Assembly (NCBI GenBank): GCA_015956445.1
Contig: WIUZ02000004.1
Coordinates: forward strand, 744,001-808,000
Length of the DNA: 64,000 bases
Reading direction: 5' to 3'
Origin: Thelephora terrestris
Taxonomy: Eukaryota > Basidiomycota > Agaricomycetes > Thelephorales > Thelephoraceae
Shown here: in pieces, positions 1-9,860 of the stretch
Numbering within the stretch: position 1 is the stretch's first letter
Layout: the number at the start of each line of letters is the position of its first letter
Program-made: the position numbers and the translations under genes
The notes under the pieces: model-generated
What the model was told of the DNA's origin: nothing
The model's input: only the letters and a program-made list of their open reading frames with translations
The model's database searches: none

Positions 1-1984
1 GGAGGGCTCCATGAATTCCTGTATAGGAGATGTAGTAGGTCCGTTATCGCCCTGTGGAGAAGGGTCTGCAATGGAGAGATTGGAAAGCAATATGGGTGCC
101 ACTCTCTCATCCCGGCGGTGGTGGTCGTGAACGGCCCTGCTCGCAACCACATGGATAAGAGCATCGCGTATAGTGGTTCTCGCAGGTGGAGACGGGTCGG
201 CCTCTTCTAAGGTAGTCTCAGCAGCCTCATCAACATCCATCCGCAAATCCAGATGACGCGGTGGTGGAGTTACAGATAAAGCTATGCAAGTGGATACCTC
301 CAACGGCGGTTCGGGGAACAGTACCGCTGATTCGAACTGCGGCCTTCCATTGGGTGTGGTAGGTCCTTCGGGTTTCGAGTCCGGGATCACGGGTTCGCAG
401 AGATCAACGCCCGCTTTGTGTGGTTCCGCAGCGGGTGGAGCAACCACGTCAAGTACAGGACTTGCGTCAGGCAATATGGGAACAAGAGCAGTAGGTCCAG
501 GGTCAACTACAAGGACAGGTAGCGTGTGGGGACGTGAGAAATGCTCTGGGGGAGGCGTTATACTAGGATGCTGAAATTGCGGCGCAACCAGAGATCGTGC
601 TTGATCCTCCTTTAATGAAAGCGCATCAATGTCCGCTGGAGGCTCCTCAGTCATAGCGGCGTCGGCGGGTGCAATTCCCGGAATCTCTTCCATATCTACG
701 GGGATGTTCATTGCGTGATAATCATGATGTAGTAAATCTCCATACCGGTATCATGATCCACTCCTTCGGCGAGAGCACGTGGCGATCGATGATCATCGGG
801 CGGAGTCGAGGTTTGTGGCTCTTTTAGAACCACAGGAGCTGGAGATGACCTTCTAGACGAAGCGAGGCTCGAGAAGCGATCAGGAGAGGAGGACCGATGT
901 CTCTTGAACGGGGACCCGTCTTCCCTTCCAGACGGCGGTGTCGACCTCTTTCGTCCAACGCTGGGGGTGTTTGCCGACAAGTGTCGGCTTCGTACAGAGT
1001 CAGGAGTGCTCCGGGAGTCCAACAAGTGCTTTGGACTAGTCGGAGATAGGTCATTTTTCGATGGACTCCTCCTCATGTCCGTTGAAGAGATACGCTGTGA
1101 CATAATCCTATTGTGTCTCATTCGCTGAGGATGAGGGCGGTAGTACGTCGAAGCCGAGGGCATCCCGGGAGGGGAGTAATGTCTGTCATCTAACGGTGGA
1201 GGCCGATTACCGAAGACCGGTGAACGTGCACGGGCAGCACGGTGAGGGGGAGTATTAACCCAAGGTCCGTCAGTATCATAAGTTGGCCGATATGAATCGG
1301 CTCGGGAGTGAGGAAATAGTTCACGGGGATCGTATGGGTCCGTCACTGGACGGTACCGATCACCGGACGGAGGAGAATAGTGAGACCTTGACAAGGGGGG
1401 TTCATATTCCCTTGTCTCCCTTGGGGGCAAATATCTATCCCAGGTAGGCGGAGGGTATCTGAGTTTCCAAACCACATCAGTCTGGATGTCGGGGAAAATA
1501 GACCAGCAAGGCTCGTGTTCGACTTACTCGTCCTGCCGATTGCGAGTATCGTGATGATTCTGTTTCCACAAATCTGACGGTTCAAAAAATCTGTCCACAG
1601 TCGAATCGCGTCTTCGTCCATTTCCCCATGAATCTGAGGATCTACGATCGGCCCACGAGGACGAACTGGGCCCTGCACGATCCCACGAGTCTTCTGCAGG
1701 CCTCGGAGGTTCGTAACGTGGAGGCGATGGGGTTCGGGTATTGTATGGAAGTGATCTTTCATCGGGGCGCCAGGAGCTTGCTCGAAAGCTCTGCTCGTCT
1801 CGGTATGACGAATTCTGACGAGGAGGGATGTATTGGTCGTAAGCTCGTTGCGGTGGACGAGGTGGAGGGAAGTTATGCTTTAGTGAATTTGGTAAGTTCC
1901 GACTGAGACATTTCATGACAAAAATCATCCCACGTCTTGGTACGTATCTTGATACGCTCTATAGATGTCTGTTCTGCTTGCCAT
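1..1984 (-). CDS. Arg/Ser/Pro/Tyr-rich disordered protein, partial (runs off left edge)
   Basis: The start is the ATG at 1984 (MASRTDIYRAYQDT...). Three introns fit by signal and phase: 1903-1944, 1459-1527 and 696-745, leaving an open frame to base 1. The visible ~590 residues have no globular domain. The first ~370 are low complexity with many Pro-Pro, Arg-Tyr, Ser-Pro and Arg-Asp runs and a basic KRHRSSS patch. The next part is acidic and Pro-rich. The last part near the edge (RTTIRDALIHVVASRAVHDH then RRDERVAPILLSNLSIA) looks like a helix-forming conserved motif. The mix of an R/S/P/Y-rich head and that motif faintly recalls the N-terminus of fungal SANT-domain corepressor proteins (Snt1/NCoR-like), but the SANT domains would lie outside the window, so this is a guess. 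Coding status is supported by the phase-consistent introns. Confidence 0.65.
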
Positions 1985-2266
1985 TAGAACTGGGGGAAAT
2001 ACCGACAAGGGGTGGATGATATGGCGTGACGGGATGCTCTCCTCGGAAGCGGAAATTAATGGGGAGAAAACGAGAGGCGGGTCAAGAAGTCGTGTATTTC
2101 CTGGAGGTGGTAAGGTGGATAACCAAGCGAACAGACAGTGGAGAGGACAAGAAGCTAATAAAATGGTAGATGAAGAGGCAAGGACCTTCAGCCACTGGTC
2201 AGCCACAGATTTCAATCTCCGCCAACACAAGTTTCCTTTTCCGGCATCACCACCAACGGAACCTCG

Positions 2267-3954
2267 ATGTCTGGAGATGCGGACGATGAACGAATATTCT
2301 TGCAATCCAGGAAAGTGAGATGGTCTATCCTCGCCGCGTACTGGGCCGTGATTCTCCTTGCCTTGCCATTGTGGTGGACGACAACGAGCATCCAACGGCT
2401 GTCATTGCCCACTTCACGCGTTGAAGACTTGTCTCGAGAGGACTTGCGTTTCCCTGTCGACATAACCCTCAATCCCTCCACTGGCGTTGACGTGAATGCA
2501 TTATCTGTTAAGCTTCGAGGCCTGATTAACGCTCGTCTGGGTCCGGACGTTAGGTCATGGCTCAACGTGAATGTACACCCAAATCCCGTTCCGGGTGAGT
2601 TTGCAGTGACGTATCGCGTATCTCCAAAGCGTAGGCCCTAACAGACAAGCAACACAGGAACAGATTCATATGTACTTGATTTCGACGCCGGCTCTCAAGA
2701 TTCAACGGTGAAGGAACGCAACCTCACTCTTGCTGGTGATGGATGTATGGACGAGTTTTAATTGATAAAGTACTTCAAACTCACGCTTATTTAGCTTCAC
2801 CCTCAAAGGCAGCAAATTTACTTATCGACCTATTGACGCCCCGGCATACTGCGGCCAACCAGCAAAAGATTGCCAAGTACTCCCCACGTTATCGGCTTGC
2901 GTTTTCACTTTTAAACGAGAACGCGGCGCTGGGAAAATCTGCATTAGGATGGGATCTGAACGACGCACTCTCTCGTGAGTCCAGAACAGTGCTATACGGA
3001 GCCTGTATTCACCACGCATCACAGGTTACCTGTTCCCTACATTACAATCGCTGCAACTTCTCCACAACTTCACAATCGAAAGCCAGGTCCAGTTCCACGC
3101 CCCACTCGCGTTTGATCCGACCCACTTGAATGATAGCGCGCATGGCCTTACCCACGAGGATCTCACTGTATTCGTAAACTCTGCTGAATGGTCACTGTGT
3201 AAGAATGTCACGCATCGCCTAACACGGTCGGGTATTCACCAGTTCAACAGCCTCGAGCGCGTCAAATGATCCAGTTCTGCACTTTGTCCTTTTCGTCCCA
3301 TCCATTCCGCACCGACCGCTATATCTTCTAGACTCCGAGGGAACCCCCATGAAGTCTAACGCGTTTATCTTACCCCAATGGGGCGGTATCGTCATCCATA
3401 ATTTCTCTCCGGACATGACTAGCAACCTCCATATGACTCCTGAACACCTTGAGGGCATCTTTTCCGCGTTCAGGCTTCAGCTATTCACTCTCCTTGGGGT
3501 CCCGGAGTTACCGAAAGGGGTATTATGCCTCGATGATGCACTCCCCTCACGGTGGCAAATGGACTCCCTCCTTCGCCAGAGATCGCTCGAGAATGTCGCG
3601 TCAACCACGGAAACACTCCATAGTATCATCAAGCTTGTCAACCAGATTGAGAACATGCCCGTGAAAGAGGACGTCAAGGGAGATATTCAAAACGCGCTGG
3701 ACACCCTCGAACTGACGTACAAATCCTCTAATTCTGCGAAATCGGCGCTGGAATATTCAGCCCGGGCGCTGACGTTATCATCACGAGCCTTCTTTAACCC
3801 TGGAATGCTGGCGCTGCTGTACTTCCCTCCCGAACATACATACGCAATATACGCCCCGCTGTTCGCGCCTGTTTCGTTGCCGCTGCTGGCTCCTGTTGTA
3901 AGAGAGTTCATCGCGTGGCGGAAAGCGAAGCGAGCAAAGCAGAAGGTGGAGTAG
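2267..3954 (+). CDS. PIGS: GPI transamidase component PIG-S (Gpi17)
   Basis: Subunit of the ER GPI-transamidase complex, which attaches GPI anchors to proteins. Five exons: 2267-2594, 2658-2735 (or to 2744), 2795-2974, 3025-3198 and 3251-3954, giving about 487-490 residues, close to the family's ~530-555. An N-terminal membrane segment at about residues 18-38 (WSILAAYWAVILLALPLWW) precedes a long lumenal part containing the family motifs KYSPRYRLAFSLLNE, NFTIESQVQFHAPLAF and ILPQWGGIVIHN. A second hydrophobic stretch near the C-terminus (PLFAPVSLPLLAPVVREFIA) ends in a basic cytosolic tail (KAKRAKQKVE). This two-ended membrane topology is typical of PIG-S. The second intron has two usable donors (GTGATG at 2736 or GTATGG at 2745). 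Two GPI-anchored substrates of this complex seem to be encoded at 7478-9668. Confidence 0.9.
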
Positions 3955-4602
3955 GTTTGGGACGTCTGGAATCTTACACATGTGCGTTGCTTTATTTCCT
4001 GCTTCAATCTCGTGCGAAACTGATTATCTAGGCCAGACGATTTTGTCAAATACAATACATCTCACATACGCACCTGTCCTTATCTGGTTCTGAAGTGTGG
4101 GCCCTCATATTTCCAGCCAAGAATGTAACGACGATCCGCTATCCCCGAAGCGTGTTCTCGTATGGATCGCCGATCCGATCGACCCCCTAGCCGTCGTTGG
4201 CTTCACGCGGAACCTAAGTGAAAGCTAAAAATGACGACTGGGCTGACAAGTTCGCGTCAGCGCCAATACCTAGCCGCTACCTTCTTTATCTCCCTTCTGT
4301 CATCTTATCCCCGACGGCCCTGTCGTACATTGCACTTATTCCAGGCCACTAGCTGGCACACTGCAATGCGAAAGCTATCCCTCTACGCTCTTTTTCCATT
4401 CATACCACTGATATCGTACGTTGGCCAACTCCTGTTTTTCGTTCAGAACGACGAGCGACCTTTCTCCTATTCCGCCTACTTCCCTCTTGGTACAGGTCAG
4501 AGCTGACGGTTGTTTTCTAGACACGTTAAATGCGAAACGATACGAGAAAGCGATTCCCACTTCCCTTCGATTTCCCTTCCCCCTGCCCCCACCGTAGACC
4601 GG
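3955..4602. other. Intergenic region with possible 5'-UTR intron
   Basis: There is no supported gene. A 91-codon frame at 4231-4506 lacks family features. Near 4492-4519 there is an intron-like stretch (GTACAG donor, GCTGAC branch site, TTTTCTAG acceptor), but splicing it does not extend any frame past a stop. It may be a 5'-UTR intron of the gene starting at 4603. Confidence 0.4.
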
Positions 4603-5121
4603 ATGACGGGTTACGGGCCCACACCTTGGATCGACCAGTTCCCAGTCCCGATCGCGATCGCGATCATCGTCGGCGGACTCGCCACGCTCTCCCTTTTCGT
4701 CCTTGTTGTCATCTTTGCGCAACGCGTCGTGTTTGGCCCAAGGAAGAGTACTGCCAAAGGCCGCGGGTTGCGAAACTTTGGGCCCGCAGACTACAGGGGG
4801 TTTCTGCAGAAAGAGAGGGAGGAGCGGGAGAAGGAGGTCGAGAGGAAGGAGAGGAAGAGGAAGTTTTTGAGGCGGCAGAGAGATATGTATGGTGCCGATG
4901 AAGAAACTGTGGTAGGCGCTGGAGAGCAGGGGACTGCTAGTCAGTCTCGCGCAGGAGTACAAGGGACGGGAGAGGAGGGCAGCAACTATACGCTGAGGAA
5001 CTACCGAGAAAAGGTCAGAACGGAAGACAAGCGGTGGGAGATGCAACAGGAGAAACTGAACAAAGAGTTTGCCGAGCTGGCTTACGCAGTCCAAGCCGAC
5101 CATCCAGCTTATCGATGTTGA
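4603..5121 (+). CDS. Single-pass membrane protein with basic coiled-coil tail
   Basis: Single-exon gene of 172 residues. The chosen ATG (MTGYGPTPWIDQ) sits just before one strong membrane segment (residues ~15-42, PVPIAIAIIVGGLATLSLFV and onward). An in-frame ATG at 4510 would add 31 polar residues and is less likely. After the membrane segment comes a charged helix (KEREEREKEVERKERKRKF) and a polar C-terminus. Type III-like topology with a cytosolic tail is expected. I do not recognise the family; the pattern matches small conserved fungal membrane proteins of unknown role. A longer 274-codon frame on the opposite strand is the mirror of this Lys/Glu-rich helix and is not taken as a gene. 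Confidence 0.7.
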   Translation: MTGYGPTPWIDQFPVPIAIAIIVGGLATLSLFVLVVIFAQRVVFGPRKSTAKGRGLRNFGPADYRGFLQKEREEREKEVERKERKRKFLRRQRDMYGADEETVVGAGEQGTASQSRAGVQGTGEEGSNYTLRNYREKVRTEDKRWEMQQEKLNKEFAELAYAVQADHPAYRC

Positions 5122-6114
5122 ACGTCGAAGTTTTTGAAATCCCTCGCGCTTCCTGCAAACCCCAGACCCTATCCTTTCCTTTTTTTCACCTTCACTCAAA
5201 CAACGGGCGATATGTTTCGTGCCCCACTACACCCATTTGCCACCTCAAAGGATGAATTGAGCGTCTCTTCATTATTTCAATTGTAACATAGTCCCATTTG
5301 TATCATATATGCGATGCTAGTCGCGCGAGCCTGTACAATCGCCCATATACATGTATCGCCACGCTTTACTTCTTTCAATCTATCTATGCACGTAATTCTT
5401 TAAAGACCGCTAGCGCACAGGATACGAGCGGCAACCTGACCCGAAACATGTGGTCCGTGAACACAGGGGTGTGACCTGATCCACCTTGTTGTCCGTGGTC
5501 GTAAGCTGAATCAAGCATCTCACAGGGTACACAAAAGCCACGCCATAGTCCGGTAAGCCAGGAATCCAGGATGGTGAGCAGAAATTAAAACTATTCTTGT
5601 CGGGTCAAGGACACGCCGGGAACCCTGTACCCAGAATATGTGCACGAGGTGTTCAATTGATCCAACCCTGGTGGGACCGGAGCACGGACCCATCGCCATT
5701 ACTTCGCATTGAGCCTGAGATTTCCTCCGATGTTGCAGAAGCAAAGTCAAGATCTGCTCATCACAAGCTTCCAGGGAACTAAACGGTTGTTGTTTGAATC
5801 TTCTCGTAAAATATGGGAATGAATTGTCGATCTTGTGTATTGAAAAAAAGGCAAACTGAATGGGCAGGGAACAGGGTATGTATGTCAAGAGGGCCGGGGT
5901 GTGAAATCAGGAAGATACCACGCACTCGGGAGAAGAAACACTGCGTGTAAAGGAGAACAGAGGCCATCAGAATACAAGCACAGGATCAGTCGGCAACAAG
6001 CGGAGCCACCAAGAACATGGGAAGTAGACACAGCATGAGTAATGAATAACACCACCTCGTGATCACAGACCTGCACGATACAGCTGGTATCCGATGTGGT
6101 CTGCACGTGCAATC
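5122..6114. other. Convergent intergenic region, nothing recognised
   Basis: About 1 kb lies between the 3' ends of two convergent genes. Short frames exist on both strands, but none has a plausible start, splice structure or protein signature. The AT-rich stretch around 5260-5400 is consistent with 3' ends and polyadenylation. Confidence 0.5.
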
Positions 6115-7317
6115 TTAGTGTTTCCTGACAGTGCAACGAAGGACACCGCGCCGCGAAGTCATGGGCAACCTCTGGCCAACGGAAGTCTTGAGTGCTTCAG
6201 TGTCGATATTTCCGCGAACTGCGGACGTGGTCATGACATAGATGCTGACCTCGGTTAACTGACGGAGTGATTCCTGATTGGTCAGGATGTGATCAACCTG
6301 GCTCCAGCCCATGGAATCGAGATGATCGATGTTTCTGATCACCAACTCGATTGAAAGCTTCCGGAGGGGAGCGGTGACGCTTTTGAGCACCAGAGGAATC
6401 CACGAGAGAGATTCCACTGTATCACCGCCTGGACGCAGGACGTAAACTTTATCCATAATCAGAGTGTCCAAGTTGGTCAGTCTGCTAACGAAGTCTGGGA
6501 TCCCTGTCGGAATTGGCAGGGTGAGCGCCAACCGAGGTGGGTGATGAGCGAAATGAGACCCACTCTGATCGTCCGCACGGTGAATCAAAACGGTGCAGAA
6601 CCTCAATTGCTTGATAGTATCTTGGATGGAGTCCGCAAGGGGGACCAATGTGGTTTGGCTGGGGTCGATGTAAAGAATTTCAAAAACCTCGAGGTGGCGA
6701 AGAGGGAAAGGTGGGTTAATGAGGTGATCGATAACGAAGCCCTGTCGCGAGGCGGAGATGGAGAAGGTCGTGATGGGAGGTTCATAAATATTGACTGGCA
6801 AGAAAGCGGTCTCCTCCGTTGAGCCGAAGGTGACACCGCAGGCTTGTACGGTGGTGAGTTTTGGGAAAGAACAAATAAGCGGCCAGAAGTCATTAGAAGA
6901 AGCAAAGAGGGTTCCAGAGAGATTGAGGGTGGTTATCTTGTTGGCGATGGGGGAGAGTATCGTCACGACTCTGGGTGTAGAAGCATAAATTCTGTTGTTG
7001 AATTTGATACGCTCGAGGTTGGGGAGGGTCAAGCAAGCATTAGCAGCTGCTTCGAGAATAGATGCCGGAACATATCCGGAGTTGTCGCATATAATTGCCT
7101 CTTGATAGTATGGCAGGATATCGGGGGAATTTTGAGAGAATTGTTGGAAGGAGTCGATTCTCTTTGCGGAATGGAAACGGATGGAGCGGAAACGGTGGTA
7201 GCGAGTAGCGGGGAGCCAATCCCTGGCAGCGAGAGCACAGGCGTTGAGAGACTTTGAGTCGTTGTAAAGATGGTCGATGATTTGGCCAACGAGCTCTGGT
7301 GGGATGTGGGATGACAT
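6115..7317 (-). CDS. F-box protein with degenerate leucine-rich region
   Basis: Intronless, 400 residues from the ATG at 7317 (MSSHIPPELVGQIIDHLYND). The N-terminal ~50 residues carry the fungal F-box pattern: a PPELV.QIIDHL helix, then LNACALAARDWLPATRYHRF. F-box proteins bind Skp1 and bring substrates to SCF ubiquitin ligases. The rest alternates short hydrophobic strands (ITTLNLSGTLF, LRHLEVFEILYID, LRKLSIELVIRNI) like the weak LRR-type folds of the large F-box families in Agaricomycetes. An upstream in-frame ATG at 7398 would add 27 residues, but the F-box start favours 7317. The substrate is unknown. Confidence 0.8.
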   Translation of the reverse strand: MSSHIPPELVGQIIDHLYNDSKSLNACALAARDWLPATRYHRFRSIRFHSAKRIDSFQQFSQNSPDILPYYQEAIICDNSGYVPASILEAAANACLTLPNLERIKFNNRIYASTPRVVTILSPIANKITTLNLSGTLFASSNDFWPLICSFPKLTTVQACGVTFGSTEETAFLPVNIYEPPITTFSISASRQGFVIDHLINPPFPLRHLEVFEILYIDPSQTTLVPLADSIQDTIKQLRFCTVLIHRADDQSGSHFAHHPPRLALTLPIPTGIPDFVSRLTNLDTLIMDKVYVLRPGGDTVESLSWIPLVLKSVTAPLRKLSIELVIRNIDHLDSMGWSQVDHILTNQESLRQLTEVSIYVMTTSAVRGNIDTEALKTSVGQRLPMTSRRGVLRCTVRKH

Positions 7318-7365
7318 CTGTAGTGAGAGGTTAGTGGAAGAGGGTCGAACATGATTTGATCCGTG

Positions 7366-7372
7366 CTTTATA
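7366..7372 (-). promoter_or_regulatory. TATA-like element of the F-box gene
   Basis: TATAAAG on the minus strand about 50 bp upstream of the ATG at 7317. Confidence 0.4.
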
Positions 7373-7477
7373 CAAGTAGCACCTTCCCAAAATGGCAACA
7401 GCTTTCAACCTCGGCGTCAACACTCCAAGCAAGAGAGACCCACCGAAAAGAAAAAAAGCACCACATTCGTTTCTATA

Positions 7478-8439
7478 ATGGCCGCCACGTTCACAGTCCT
7501 CCTCTTTTTCATGATGCTCTACTCCGCTCGCGTGTGCGCAGACCTATACGTATGTCCTCATGCTTGCTGGTATCCACATCCTCGAGGCTGTGAGCTCACC
7601 GTTTCCAGGTCAACGACCCTCCCACCGGCAGAGTCTGCAGTGGCGGCCAGCCATGCACCATATCTTGGGTGGATGACGGCGTCGCACCTCTGCTGGATGC
7701 CATCAAAATCTGCTATGTCGCTTTGTACAATGGAAACCAGGTGAATTAATTTGGCGTATCAGCTGGGATCGGCCGCTGACCTCGATGGCAGATTTTGATT
7801 CAAGAGATTACCCCAGTCGACGTATCTACCGCACGCTCGCTCACGTTTACGGTGAGTTTGTTCTCATTTGACTGGTCTATTAGCGAGTCTAATTCACGAT
7901 CGTCATCGTCCAGCCTTCTCCAAATGCTGGCCCCAACTCTGATACGTAGTGCGTATCTCCGCATGTTGCATCGAGTCAACTTGGGTGCTGACCGTCCATT
8001 TCATCCTCGCCAGCTACGTAAACTTCACCTCCGTCAACCCCGTGAACAACAACCCTTACCACCAATACACTTCCTTCTTCACGTGTGTTCAGCTTCTCTT
8101 CTCTTAATGGAGTAATCTTACCTAGGTTTGTCGTCTAGGATCAATAACATGACCGGCTCTTTCGACTCTCCCGTTCCATCAATAACCTCTCCCATACCGA
8201 TTCCTTCAAGTCTGCTGACACCTCCCTCCACCTCCACCTCAACCCCACCGACAACGACACCATCAGGGATGTCAACTTCTCGGATCTCGTCAACCGCTAC
8301 CCACTTATCCACTCCATCACCCACTCCGACCAGCGAATCACCCGGAACGAATTCTGCTCTTAACTCTCGCCCTCGATCCCCACTACTCACCATCGTCGCC
8401 ACCTCTATGCTCTTCTTTGCTATCTTCGAATTGCAATGA
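7478..8439 (+). CDS. Kre9/KNH-like secreted GPI-anchored Ser/Thr-rich protein
   Basis: Six exons. The first (7478-7549) encodes a signal peptide (MAATFTVLLFFMMLYSARVCA). Splicing through the donors near 7550, 7741, 7851, 7954 and 8082 rebuilds one mature domain with the motifs VNDPPTGRVCSGGQPCTISW, IKICYVALYNGNQ, SLTFTPSPNAGPNSDTYYV and YHQYTSFFTINNMTGSF. This is the N-terminal domain family of the yeast beta-1,6-glucan proteins Kre9/Knh1 (Ser-Thr-rich GPI-anchored family). A long Ser/Thr/Pro tail follows, ending in a hydrophobic C-terminus (LLTIVATSMLFFAIFELQ) that fits a GPI-attachment signal. The protein is probably an outer-membrane or wall protein. The gene faces a second member of the same family at 8852-9668. 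Confidence 0.85.
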
Positions 8440-8851
8440 CTTCCACCGAGGAAGAATATACCCCAGCTCCCTCCCGTTGTTCCCCTTTGGCCTCCCGAAG
8501 AGCTTCGTCCACCATGTGTAACACCAATCCTTCATACTACCGTTTTCGCGATACCCTTACGGAGAGCGACGTCCGCTACTCTTTGCGCATCCACGCTTTG
8601 CAATGACAGTACTTTACTTTTATGTCATGAATCACATTCCTTTACTCAGATCCCGCCTCACAACCGTCGCGTAGTAACAGCCATCGACCAAAGGTGCTTG
8701 ACTATCTTAACAAGGGATTATCTGGATCCAACCCAAAAAAGAGTATATAAGGTATATCGAGACGAGACAAATCAGGAATCCAGCAACACAGGGAAGGTAG
8801 TAACGTGGTCGTTTCTATAGCGTAATTACTCCAAAAGGATACCCTGCTCGC
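8440..8851. other. Convergent intergenic spacer between two Kre9/KNH-like genes
   Basis: About 410 bp. It has a TATA-like GTATATAAGG at about 8746-8755 on the plus strand with no supported gene downstream. Otherwise nothing is seen. Confidence 0.4.
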
Positions 8852-9668
8852 CTACAAGAACACAGCGATTCCAACGGCGACGGCAACGACACCAGTCAAA
8901 AGCTTGCCTGCAGCAAGGCCGAGGGCTCCGCCAGTGTTACCCTGGGTGCTTCCAGTGCCGGAGGGGCGAACAGAGCTGGAGGAAGAGGAACCAGAACTCT
9001 TGGGGGTGGACGCAATTGAGGAAGAGACACGGGAAGAGGTTCCGCTGGGAAGGGGGCTAGAAGTGCTGCCTCCAATGGGGAGGGAGCTAGCAGCGTTGAT
9101 TTGCGATTGCTCATCGGCAGTGAACGTTCCGGTCATTCCAGTCAATTGGAACTTGGCGGAGAAGGCCAAGGCAGGGAACTGAGGTGAGGTCGAATCCTTG
9201 AGGGAGAGGGACTCAATTCGGATGAAACTAAACAGTGGTAGGGAGGAATTCACGTCAGTCACGGCTGGAGATGATGAAAACACCCGGCTCAGAGAACGCA
9301 CTATTGGTCAGAGTTGGGTCCAATGGTAGGGTCAGGAGTAAATTGGAGCGAGCTGACGTTGGAAACATTGGTGGAGGGAGAGATCAGTTGGAGGGAGGTC
9401 TGTTGCTGGACGTTTCCAACGTAGATAGAGATCTTGCAGGGACCGTAGTCCTTCAAGGAAGGAGTAGGGCTGTTGGGGTTCTCAATCCATTGGATAGTCT
9501 GCGGCTGACCGCCTTGCCAAGAGGTCGTGGCAACGGGGGCGGTGGTCTGTATTTCGTTCAGTCAGCGGGTGAGACTGACCGCAGGAACAAGAGGAAAAAA
9601 CCCACGTAAGGGGACGCGAACGCCGGGATGGCGGCGGTCAAGGCCAAGAAGAGGGTGGTGGCACGCAT
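8852..9668 (-). CDS. Kre9/KNH-like secreted GPI-anchored Ser-rich protein
   Basis: Three exons from the ATG at 9668: a signal peptide (MRATTLFLALTAAIPAFA), an intron starting GTGGGT, then the domain TTAPVATTSWQGGQPQTIQW, YGPCKISIYVGNVQQQTSLQ and LQFTPDPTIGPNSDQY, an intron GTGCGT...TTTAG, and FIRIESLSLKD...FSAKFQLTGMTGTF. It ends in a Ser/Thr-rich spacer and a hydrophobic tail (LLTGVVAVAVGIAVFL) with small residues before it, as for a GPI signal. Same fold family as the facing gene at 7478-8439 (shared GGQP.TI.W and GPNSD.Y motifs), but clearly diverged, so an old duplication. A likely substrate of the GPI transamidase. Confidence 0.85.
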
Positions 9669-9786
9669 TATGAACGGGAGTAAGGAGAGTGTGAGTGAGA
9701 AAGAACGGGTGGGGGCTGTAGCGACAGCTGGCAAGTCAAAGACGAAGATGAAGAACGAGGGAAAAGAGCAGAAGCCGATGATGCAT

Positions 9787-9797
9787 CTTTTTATATA
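9787..9797 (-). promoter_or_regulatory. TATA box of the Kre9/KNH-like gene
   Basis: TATATAAAAAG on the minus strand about 120 bp upstream of the ATG at 9668, suggesting strong expression. Confidence 0.5.
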
Positions 9798-9860
9798 CGT
9801 TCGTGCTCGGTTAAACGAACCACAACAAACAAGCGCTGTCAACATTCCAAAAATATTTTT

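Noticed and set aside
4375-5199. 274-codon frame on the minus strand opposite the small membrane-protein gene
   Set aside because: It is Leu/Pro- and Asp/Arg-rich exactly where the plus-strand gene encodes its Lys/Glu helix and Asp/Ile codons, so it is a codon mirror. The plus frame has a proper membrane segment and start.
8118-8402. 94-codon Gly/Val/Glu-rich frame on the minus strand
   Set aside because: Mirror of the Ser/Thr/Pro codons in the Kre9/KNH-like gene's tail.
8744-8755. TATATAAGG element on the plus strand
   Set aside because: No coding frame starts downstream on that strand; the next gene is on the minus strand, so it is not called as a promoter.
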